Below are positions 34,834-42,538 of a DNA stretch of 64,000 bases, piece by piece. Source of the stretch: Paradesertivirga superstes (GTDB lineage Bacteria > Bacteroidota > Bacteroidia > Sphingobacteriales > Sphingobacteriaceae); assembly GCF_037622515.1 (NCBI RefSeq), contig NZ_JBBJCN010000003.1:372001-436000 (forward strand). Direction: 5' to 3'. Position 1 is the first letter of the stretch. Every line of letters starts with the position of its first letter. Position numbers and translations under genes: made by a program. The notes beneath the pieces were generated by a model that was not told the origin of the DNA, did no database searches, and saw nothing but the letters and a program-made list of their open reading frames with translations.

Positions 34834-34877
34834 TTTTCAATAAAAATGCGGACTATATGCGGACTATATGCGGACTT
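34820..34877. repeat. Inverted repeat plus three tandem 11-bp units
   Basis: CATATAGTCCGCATTTTT (34820-34837) is exactly inverted at 34842-34859 around a CAAT loop (18-bp stem). The right arm continues as tandem copies of GCGGACTATAT at 34848-34858 and 34859-34869 and a partial copy GCGGACTT (34870-34877). Confidence 0.85.
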
Positions 34878-35162
34878 GCTAAGAATCAGGGGTTAATTTG
34901 GTGATATGAATAATTGGCATTGTTTCACACTGAAATAGCCTTGGTACTTCTGTTATTAAAGAAGTTAAGGATAGAAAGATAGTGATCGTGAGACCGGTCT
35001 GAAAAACTCAATACCAGCCAGTCGCTATAATGCCTGCTCGCTTTGCCGGCGTTCGCGCATGGTAGATCTCACGGAGTAAACAATCCGCTTTCTATGGATG
35101 TGCCCTGCAAAGCAGGCTTGGGACCTAGCCCCTATAGCAAATCGCTCTGCCCGGCGCCAATA
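34878..35162. other. Gene-free stretch with atypical GC-rich segment
   Basis: About 285 bases without a convincing gene. From about 34985 to 35155 the composition is clearly richer in G+C than normal intergenic DNA in this window and has several short stems (for example CCTGC-AAA-GCAGG at 35104-35116). I could not fold it to a tRNA or match it to a known RNA; it may be a structured RNA or a dispersed repeat. Confidence 0.4.
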
Positions 35163-35195
35163 AAAAAGGAGTATCAAAAAATGATACTCCTTTTT
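35163..35195 (-). terminator. Terminator of the seven-gene galacturonate operon
   Basis: Perfect 14-bp stem (AAAAAGGAGTATCA at 35163-35176, complement at 35182-35195), A5 loop, with a U-run on the minus transcript. It lies 20 bases after the uxaA stop. Confidence 0.92.
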
Positions 35196-35215
35196 CTTTT
35201 TCCATATAATGAAGA

Positions 35216-36706
35216 TTACAAAGTCACTCCTGTCTTAAAGATAGCAATCTCACGGAAACCATTTTTCTCATGATGGGCTTTCTCGCCATTGGCAACTCTC
35301 AGAATTTTATCAACAAATTCTTCTAAAGCTTCGTCGAAAGTTTTATCCTCAGCTAAGGGCCCTGCATTGTAATCAATCCAGTGTGGTTTTTTAGTTGCCA
35401 GTTCAGTGTTTGTAGCGATCTTTAATGTCGGGATAAAGCTTCCAAATGGTGTACCACGACCAGTCGTAAACAACACGATATGACATCCTGAAGCTCCTAG
35501 TGCTGTTGTAGCAACAAGATCGTTTCCAGGAGAAGAAAGGAGATTCAAGCCTTTCTTATGCAGCCTCTCTCCATATTTCAATACGTCAACTACGTTTGCG
35601 ATACCGCCCTTTTGAGTACAACCCAATGATTTATCCTCTAAGGTTGAGATACCACCCGCTTTATTACCCGGTGAGGGATTTTCGTAAATCGGCTGTTTCT
35701 GATCGATAAAATATTGTTTAAAGTCGTTGATTAGATGAACAGTCTTTTCGAATACCTCTCCATTTACACAACGGTCCATTAAAATTTGCTCCGCACCGAA
35801 CATTTCAGGAACCTCGGTAAGAATAGTTGTTCCGCCCTGGCTGATTAACCAATCTGAAAAATAACCCACTAAAGGATTTGCTGTGATACCGGATAAACCA
35901 TCAGACCCACCGCATTTTAATCCTACACGTAACTCAGAAACCGAAATTGGCTCGCGTTTATCATTACGGATTTCTTCATAAATCTCTTTTAAAAGAGCTT
36001 TAGAATCTTCTACTTCATCAGAGGTACTCTGGCTCGAAAGGAACTTGATTCGTCTCTTGTCGAAATCTCCTAACGATGCCATAAACTCATCGATTTTGTT
36101 ATTTTCACATCCTAATCCAAGAACCAGAACACCACCTGCGTTAGGATGCAGAGCAATATCGCCAAGAATTAAGCGCGTGCTCTCGTGATCATCACCTAAC
36201 TGAGAACATCCGTAGCTATGTTTAAATACTTCAATTCCATCAATATCTGTTGGGTTTTCTTCCGCTTTAAACTCGCGGATAATCTGCTCTGCAATACCGT
36301 TTACACAACCAACAGTTGGAACAATCCAAATTTCGTTGCGAATACCTACATCTCCATTTTGACGACGGAAACCATTAAAAGTCAGGTTGCGGTTTGGATG
36401 AGGAAGTTCATCCAGCAGGCTTGGATTGTAAGAGTAATCAAATACGTCCTTAAGGTTAGTTTTTACATTTTGAACGTGAACATGCTCTCCGAGTTTGATG
36501 TCTGCAATTGCATGACCAATGGGATAGCCGTATTTAATAATATCGGTTCCGTTTGGAATTTCATCTATTGCGATTTTATGTCCTTTTTCAATGTCGTTGA
36601 GAACAATTACGCGTTTCCCATCAACTTCAATTACATCTCCCACACTGAAATCCTTCAATGCAATGATCACATTATCCCTAGAATGTATTTTAATAAACTC
36701 TTTCAT
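35216..36706 (-). CDS. uxaA: Altronate dehydratase
   Basis: Product of 496 aa, matching E. coli UxaA in size and nearly throughout: SAF-like N-terminal domain (about 1-95), then the large C-terminal domain with HSYGCSQLGDDHE, LVLGLGCENN, GLKCGGSDGLSGITANP, MFGAEQILMDRC, NPSPGNKAGGISTLEDKSLG and the terminal FREIAIFKTGVTL. It dehydrates D-altronate to KDG with a metal centre. Last gene of the operon, 96 bases after uxaB, with a strong terminator behind it. Confidence 0.96.
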   Translation of the reverse strand: MKEFIKIHSRDNVIIALKDFSVGDVIEVDGKRVIVLNDIEKGHKIAIDEIPNGTDIIKYGYPIGHAIADIKLGEHVHVQNVKTNLKDVFDYSYNPSLLDELPHPNRNLTFNGFRRQNGDVGIRNEIWIVPTVGCVNGIAEQIIREFKAEENPTDIDGIEVFKHSYGCSQLGDDHESTRLILGDIALHPNAGGVLVLGLGCENNKIDEFMASLGDFDKRRIKFLSSQSTSDEVEDSKALLKEIYEEIRNDKREPISVSELRVGLKCGGSDGLSGITANPLVGYFSDWLISQGGTTILTEVPEMFGAEQILMDRCVNGEVFEKTVHLINDFKQYFIDQKQPIYENPSPGNKAGGISTLEDKSLGCTQKGGIANVVDVLKYGERLHKKGLNLLSSPGNDLVATTALGASGCHIVLFTTGRGTPFGSFIPTLKIATNTELATKKPHWIDYNAGPLAEDKTFDEALEEFVDKILRVANGEKAHHEKNGFREIAIFKTGVTL

Positions 36707-36802
36707 GTATTATATATATATTTCTTACAAACAGTAAATCAGCAATTTATCTTACAAAAGTAACATAAATGAAGCTGACTTACTGTCTTAAAAATGTTAA
36801 TA

Positions 36803-38248
36803 TTAAACAGTTTCAATTGCTTTTGCCATTCCGTTGTTCACGATATTCGCTAAATGCTTCGTAACAGCTGCGGTTAAGCCTTCAACCTTGGTCAGATCAG
36901 TTTTCCAGTTTTTCTCAAAAGATAAAACCGTTACCACTACAGCCTCTAAAGACTCATCGCTGCCGTCGTACTTCGTCCAGGCATTTTTCAATAGCTCTAA
37001 AAGAACAGCATCGTCGTTAAGCGAAATCGCTTCTTCACCGCGTTTTCCTTTATAGAAAGCAATAGTAGCTGCTAATGAGAACGAAAGTTTTTGAGGAATA
37101 GCGCCTTTTCTATTTTTATACTCCAAAAGCGAAGGCAATACACGCGTTTCGAACTTAGACCATGAGTTTAACGAAATACTCATTAGTAAGTGTTTGATGT
37201 ACGGATTTCTGAAGCGATCGATCACATCATTCGCGAACTGCTCTAATTCTTCTTTAGGAAGATCTAAAGTTGGGATGATTTCATCGAATATAGCTTCTTT
37301 AATAAACTTTCCTACAACCTCATGCTCTACAGATTCCCTGACAGTATCTAAACCATATAAGTAGGCAACCGGAACTAAAACAGTATGTGCACCATTAAGT
37401 ATTCTTACTTTACGGGTACGATAGGGAGTCATGTCCTTCACATATTTAACATCCAGGCCAATTGAAGGGAACTGAAGTTCCTGCTGAAGTGACTCCGGCG
37501 CCTCGATTACCCACAAATGAAAATGTTCGGCCTCAACAACCTGCTTGTCTTCATAGCCAAGTTCTTCAGTGATTTCAGAAATTCGCTCTCTGGGATATCC
37601 GGGAACGATACGATCCACCAAAGTGTTACTGAAGGTACATGCGGTATTTAACCAGTTTACAAAACCTTCTCCGAAGCTCCATTTCTCAGCTAGCTGAAGA
37701 AGGATGCGTTTAAGGTTATCTGCATTTTTTTCAATTAACTCGCAGGGGATAATATGAACTCCTTTGCTTGCATCACCATTAAAGGTTTTGTAACGATGGT
37801 TTAACCAAACGGCCAGCTTTGCAGGATATGAATTTGGCGGAGTAGCCGTTGGAACATCATTTTCATCGTAAGCAATACCAGCTTCGGTAGTGTTTGAGAT
37901 GATATAACGCATTTCGGGATTTTCGGCAGTCTTTAAATATGCATCAAAATCCACGTAAGGATTTATTCCTCTGCTAATGATGTCGATAGTTTCGTGGGTA
38001 CTCTCCGGTTTACCGTTTTTTAAGCCGCGAAGGTAGAGTGTATACAGGCTATCCTGCTCGTTAAGCATGTCGACCATACCGTTAGCAATGGGCTGAACAG
38101 CCACGACTGATCCGTTAAACTTTCCGCTTTTGTTTAACTCATTAAAAAACCAGTCAACAAATGCGCGAAGGAAGTTACCTTCTCCAAACTGAAGAATTTT
38201 TTCAGGATATTCTTTGTATCCTGTGTAAGTGGTTTTATTTAGTTGCAT
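36803..38248 (-). CDS. uxaB: Tagaturonate reductase (altronate oxidoreductase)
   Basis: Product of 481 aa of the long-chain mannitol dehydrogenase family. The N-terminal Rossmann segment reads ILQFGEGNFLRAFVDWF and the C-terminal catalytic segment YRTRKVRILNGAHT contains the family Lys/Asn/His triad region. It reduces D-tagaturonate to D-altronate with NADH, between UxaC and UxaA. Gaps: 85 bases from the upstream kinase and 96 to uxaA. Confidence 0.95.
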   Translation of the reverse strand: MQLNKTTYTGYKEYPEKILQFGEGNFLRAFVDWFFNELNKSGKFNGSVVAVQPIANGMVDMLNEQDSLYTLYLRGLKNGKPESTHETIDIISRGINPYVDFDAYLKTAENPEMRYIISNTTEAGIAYDENDVPTATPPNSYPAKLAVWLNHRYKTFNGDASKGVHIIPCELIEKNADNLKRILLQLAEKWSFGEGFVNWLNTACTFSNTLVDRIVPGYPRERISEITEELGYEDKQVVEAEHFHLWVIEAPESLQQELQFPSIGLDVKYVKDMTPYRTRKVRILNGAHTVLVPVAYLYGLDTVRESVEHEVVGKFIKEAIFDEIIPTLDLPKEELEQFANDVIDRFRNPYIKHLLMSISLNSWSKFETRVLPSLLEYKNRKGAIPQKLSFSLAATIAFYKGKRGEEAISLNDDAVLLELLKNAWTKYDGSDESLEAVVVTVLSFEKNWKTDLTKVEGLTAAVTKHLANIVNNGMAKAIETV

Positions 38249-38333
38249 ATTTTTATTAATTCAAATTTTAATATTCGTCCTATACTTTTCGGATACTATT
38301 TTTAGTTACGTTGGGTCCTAGCTCACCAGTAGA

Positions 38334-39350
38334 TCAGTCGTTATCAGATCGTAATTTTGTTACTGTAAATATATCCTGTTGTGTAGCGTCGCCTTGTTCC
38401 TGGAGTTTTCCAAAAGCGGCAGCAGTAGCATAATTTACGATATCCTGCGGAGCATGATTATTATAAAATCCATAAATTAATCCGGCCATAAAGCAATCGC
38501 CGCTACCAGACCGGTCTATAACTCCTTTAGTTTTAAATTCTCCTGAATTATATTGCTTACCCCCGGTAAATAGACTGGTATAATACAACAGGTTATTACT
38601 ATCATTATCAAATCGGAATGTGTTTCCTACATGCTTGCATTTTGGGAACTTATCCATGATTTCCAGCGAAGTGGCTTTTGCATGGTTCAGGTAATCTTCC
38701 TTTTTGCCTTTTTGATGAATATTTTCATCGATAGAAGTTCCAAGCAAGCTATTTGCAGACCATATATTACCCATCACTAAATCGCAGTGTTCGACTAAAG
38801 CAGGCATCACCTCAATAGGATCTTTACCATATTTCCATAATCGCGACCGATAATTCAGGTCAATGGAAGTAATTATCTTTTTATGTGAAGCGGCTTCGAG
38901 AGCTTCCAGGCAAACATCGGCAACATTGGCGTTTAGAGCCGGACTAATAGCCGTCATATTAAACCAGGAAACATCACGCAGCACTTTATCCCAATCGATC
39001 ATCCCCCGCTTCAGTTCCGAAAACGATGAGTTGTCCCGATCATAAACCACACTGCTCTTTAGGTCAGCCCCTCGATCCAGATAATAAACCCCTACCCTTT
39101 TCCCGGAAAGAAGTATAGATGATGTATAAATACCCCGGTATTCCAAATAATTGATGATGTATTCAGACATGAAGTTATCTGGCAGAACAGTACAATATTT
39201 TACAGGCACATTCCATCCTGCCAAAGCAGTAGCCGTATTCGCTTCGGCGCCACCCATATACAAAATAAACGGGTTCTTTTCTGCTTCTTCACTAGAGGAT
39301 GGCGATACCCGCAACATCAGTTCGCCAAAACACAACACTTTACTGATCAC
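38334..39350 (-). CDS. Second PfkB-family sugar kinase, likely KDG kinase
   Basis: Product of 338 aa. YMGGAEANTATALAGW is the substrate loop; IDRSGSGDCFMAGLIYG is the PfkB signature with catalytic Asp. The segment TSIDLNYRSRLW is nearly the same as in the kdgK product, so KDG is the likely substrate here too. Its start overlaps the uxaC stop by 4 bases (ATGA), indicating translational coupling within the galacturonate operon. It is clearly diverged from the first kinase and not a recent copy. Confidence 0.88.
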   Translation of the reverse strand: MISKVLCFGELMLRVSPSSSEEAEKNPFILYMGGAEANTATALAGWNVPVKYCTVLPDNFMSEYIINYLEYRGIYTSSILLSGKRVGVYYLDRGADLKSSVVYDRDNSSFSELKRGMIDWDKVLRDVSWFNMTAISPALNANVADVCLEALEAASHKKIITSIDLNYRSRLWKYGKDPIEVMPALVEHCDLVMGNIWSANSLLGTSIDENIHQKGKKEDYLNHAKATSLEIMDKFPKCKHVGNTFRFDNDSNNLLYYTSLFTGGKQYNSGEFKTKGVIDRSGSGDCFMAGLIYGFYNNHAPQDIVNYATAAAFGKLQEQGDATQQDIFTVTKLRSDND

Positions 39351-40747
39351 AAGTTGAAATAGTTTTTAGCATTATAATAACTTATATCCTTTACCACTTT
39401 TCCTAACCATTCCATGTCAGCAGGCAGCTCGCCATTTTCTACATCATCGCCAAACATATTGCAAAGTATTCTTCTGAAATATTCATGACGAGGGAATGAA
39501 AGGAAACTCCGTGAATCTGTAAGCATACCAACAAACCGGCTCAACAATCCCATGTTCGATAGAGCATTGATCTGCTTGATCATGCCGTCTTTCTGATCAA
39601 GGAACCACCAGCCAGATCCAAACTGCACTTTTCCGGCAACCGATCCGTCATTAAAGTTTCCGATCATCGTTGCCATTAACTCATTATCGGCCGGGTTTAA
39701 ATTATAAATGATGGTCTTGGCCAGCCTGTCTTCAGTATCCAGCTTATTTAAAAACTTTGATAATTGAGGTCCCTGGCTAAAATCACCGATTGAATCCCAA
39801 CCAGTATCCGGCCCAAGGATGGAAAGCATCCTGGCATTGTTGTTACGTAATGCCCCTAAATGATACTGTTGAACCCACCCTTTTTCATGATCCCAGAAGG
39901 CAAAATGAACCAGCATAGCTGATTTAAATTTCAGAACTTCCTGGTGTGTCAGAGTTTGATTACCGCGAATTTTCAGGAAGATGGATTTGATCTCTTCATC
40001 TGTATAATCCTCAGCATAGATCTGCTCCAAACCGTGGTCTGAAATAGAACACCCGTTTTCGGCAAAGTAATCGTGACGTTTTTTCAGAGCCTTTAAAAAG
40101 GTGTCGAAATCGGAAATACTTAAATCCGTTACAGCTTCTAATTTACCGATATAAGTATTTAAGCCGGCAACATCATCTGCAGCCATAGCTTTATCCGGAC
40201 GAAAAGCCGGGCGAACTATTATCTCTGCGCCGTCTTTTGTAATTTGCTGGTGAAAGTTTAAGGAATCGATCGGATCATCGGTAGTACATACCGCCTCAAC
40301 TTTACGCATCTTTAACAAACCCTGCACAGAATACTCCTTAGTTTGAAGCTTCGCTGTACACTCTTCGTAAATTTTCCTTGCCGATTTTCCGTCTAATATA
40401 TCATGAATATTAAAATATCGCTGAAGCTCAAGATGGGTCCAATGATATAAAGGATTTCTTAACGTATAAGGCACTGTTTCTGCCCACTTTTCGAACTTCT
40501 CGACATCACTTTTATTGCCTGTAATATAAGCTTCATCAATACCATTGGCACGCATTGCACGCCATTTATAATGATCTCCATACAACCAAACCTGGGTTAT
40601 ATTTTCAAAGTTTATATCGTTAGCAATCTGATCAGGAGGTAAATGATTGTGATAATCGATAATTGGCATGTCTTTAGCAAATTCATGATAAAGCTGCTGT
40701 GCCGTTTTGGTATTCAGTAAAAAGTTCTCGTCTAAAAATTCTTTCAT
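39347..40747 (-). CDS. uxaC: Uronate (glucuronate/galacturonate) isomerase
   Basis: Product of 466 aa, normal for UxaC, an amidohydrolase-fold enzyme. MPIIDYHNHLPP carries the N-terminal metal-type H-x-H; further family segments are YHWTHLELQRYF, VCTTDDPIDSLNFH and GWWFLDQKDGM. It isomerises galacturonate to tagaturonate and glucuronate to fructuronate, so it serves both the pectin (uxaB/uxaA) and the xylan (uxuB/uxuA) routes. It is the only isomerase of this kind in the window. Confidence 0.96.
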   Translation of the reverse strand: MKEFLDENFLLNTKTAQQLYHEFAKDMPIIDYHNHLPPDQIANDINFENITQVWLYGDHYKWRAMRANGIDEAYITGNKSDVEKFEKWAETVPYTLRNPLYHWTHLELQRYFNIHDILDGKSARKIYEECTAKLQTKEYSVQGLLKMRKVEAVCTTDDPIDSLNFHQQITKDGAEIIVRPAFRPDKAMAADDVAGLNTYIGKLEAVTDLSISDFDTFLKALKKRHDYFAENGCSISDHGLEQIYAEDYTDEEIKSIFLKIRGNQTLTHQEVLKFKSAMLVHFAFWDHEKGWVQQYHLGALRNNNARMLSILGPDTGWDSIGDFSQGPQLSKFLNKLDTEDRLAKTIIYNLNPADNELMATMIGNFNDGSVAGKVQFGSGWWFLDQKDGMIKQINALSNMGLLSRFVGMLTDSRSFLSFPRHEYFRRILCNMFGDDVENGELPADMEWLGKVVKDISYYNAKNYFNL

Positions 40748-40787
40748 GATATCAAGCTCATGGGAGCGTTATTAATTTTTATATTAT

Positions 40788-42440
40788 TTACAATGAAACT
40801 CCGCGTTTCCATGGAATAAAGTCATCCTGACCATGTCTGACCGCACTTACTTCAATTTCGCCGCTGGCTACCCGTATCACATAATCAAGAATACGTTCAC
40901 CCGCCTGCTCAATGGTCTCATCACCTTCTATAATGGTTCCTGTATTGACATCCATGATGTCGTTCATCTTATTGTACAGGGTTGTATTGGTCGCAATTTT
41001 AACTACCGGTGCTATAGGATTACCTGTTGGAGTACCTAAACCCGTAGTGAATAAAACCACGTTGGCGCCTGAAGCCACTTCTGCAGTGGTAGATTCAACA
41101 TCGTTACCCGGAGTACACAATAAATTTAAACCGGGCTTGGTTACCTTTTCAGGATAATCTAATATTTCAGTAACCGGAGATGTTCCGCCTTTCTTTGCTG
41201 CACCGGCCGATTTTATCGCATCGGTAATTAAACCGTCTTTAATATTTCCGGGTGACGGGTTCATATCAAAACCAGAACCGGCTTCTTCTGCTCTTTGCGC
41301 ATACGTTTTCATCAGGTGAGAAAAGCGTTCGGCACTTTCAACAGTAATACAACGATCGCTGATGTTTTGCTCTACACCACAAAGTTCAGGGAACTCTGCA
41401 AGAATGACTGAACCGCCTAAAGCAACCAGGAGATCTGAAGTATAACCTATAGCCGGATTTGCTGATATTCCGGAGAAACCATCAGAGCCTCCGCATTCTA
41501 ATCCAATGGTAATCTTACTTAAAGGTGCCGGCTCACGTTTATTTTGATTAGCGAGAACCAGACCTGCAAAAGTCTGTTTTATTGATTCAGAAAGCAGTTT
41601 AGCCTCTGTACCAATTTTCTGCTGTTCAAGGATATAGAGTGGTTTAGAAAAATTAGCATCACGTTTTTGAATTTCCTCTTCAAGCATCTGCACCTGGGCG
41701 TTCTGACAGCCAAGGCTCAGTACTGTTGCTCCGGCAACGTTGGGATGAGTAATGTATCCTGCAAGCAAAGCACATAAAGCCTGAGCATCAGAACGGGTGC
41801 CACCGCAGCCGCCTGCATGCTTTAGAAATTTAACTCCGTCAACATTAGGGAATAACCGTTCTGAGGTTGGCAAATAATCGACTTCAGAAAGAGAAGCATT
41901 TAAAATGCCGTTAACATCCGATCCTGACTTATAGAGGTTGATTAATTGTTTAGCCTGATTGGCATATGTTTCATTTCGGCCATAACCCAATTGCTTAACA
42001 AGCGCTTCTTCAAGAACTTCAAGATTACGGTTCTCGCAAAATACCATCGGTATCACTAGCCAGTAATTGGCAGTTCCTACACTTCCGTCAGGACGATGAA
42101 AACCGTAAAATTGTTTGGATTGAAATTTTGATACATCAGGAGTTTTCCAGCTTGTTTTACGTTCTCCTACAGTAAAGCTACTGGCAGCATGCTTAAGATT
42201 AGCAGTAGAAATTAGACCACCTCTGGGAATAACAGACTGCGCTTTTCCAACAAGTACACCATACATGGTTACTTCATCTCCCGGCTCTAAATGAGCCGTA
42301 GCAAATTTATGTTTTGCCTGAACTTTATCAATAAGCTGAAAATCTTCCCCTTCAAAAGTTACAGTCTCTCCCTGCTCTAGATCTGTTAAAGCAACAAGTA
42401 CATTATCATCAGGATGAACCTTTAAAACCTTTTGTTTCAT
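40788..42440 (-). CDS. UxaA/GarD-family dehydratase, second paralogue
   Basis: Product of 550 aa. Same architecture as UxaA: N-terminal SAF-like domain (DDNVLVALTDLEQGE, AKHKFATAHLEPGDEV), then the C-terminal domain with KHAGGCGGTRSD, LSLGCQNAQ, GLECGGSDGFSGISANPA and NPSPGNIKDG. It differs in the motif after the first Cys (GGCGGTR in place of YGCSQLG) and is about 55 residues longer than the first paralogue. Often annotated as altronate dehydratase in Bacteroidota, but the differences permit another aldonate or aldarate substrate. Located between the GH105 gene and uxaC, 40 bases before uxaC. Confidence 0.85.
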   Translation of the reverse strand: MKQKVLKVHPDDNVLVALTDLEQGETVTFEGEDFQLIDKVQAKHKFATAHLEPGDEVTMYGVLVGKAQSVIPRGGLISTANLKHAASSFTVGERKTSWKTPDVSKFQSKQFYGFHRPDGSVGTANYWLVIPMVFCENRNLEVLEEALVKQLGYGRNETYANQAKQLINLYKSGSDVNGILNASLSEVDYLPTSERLFPNVDGVKFLKHAGGCGGTRSDAQALCALLAGYITHPNVAGATVLSLGCQNAQVQMLEEEIQKRDANFSKPLYILEQQKIGTEAKLLSESIKQTFAGLVLANQNKREPAPLSKITIGLECGGSDGFSGISANPAIGYTSDLLVALGGSVILAEFPELCGVEQNISDRCITVESAERFSHLMKTYAQRAEEAGSGFDMNPSPGNIKDGLITDAIKSAGAAKKGGTSPVTEILDYPEKVTKPGLNLLCTPGNDVESTTAEVASGANVVLFTTGLGTPTGNPIAPVVKIATNTTLYNKMNDIMDVNTGTIIEGDETIEQAGERILDYVIRVASGEIEVSAVRHGQDDFIPWKRGVSL

Positions 42441-42538
42441 TTTACTAGTATATTATTTATAAAAAACGCCGTAATTCTGGGTAGTTAAATAAATGAAAGA
42501 CATATCCATATTACAGCTTTATTTAACAAAATCATTAA

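Noticed and set aside
34848..34877. CRISPR-like array
   Set aside because: The units are 11 bases long with no spacers, hence a tandem repeat and not a CRISPR.
34985..35160. A possible tRNA or tRNA-like gene
   Set aside because: There is no T-loop, acceptor stem or anticodon arm that can be formed together.
35043..35273. A 76-codon plus-strand frame in the GC-rich stretch
   Set aside because: It runs through the terminator and into the antisense of uxaA; the composition is not that of a protein of this genome.
36218..36763. A 181-codon plus-strand frame opposite uxaA
   Set aside because: It is antisense to a highly conserved enzyme and has a random-looking composition.
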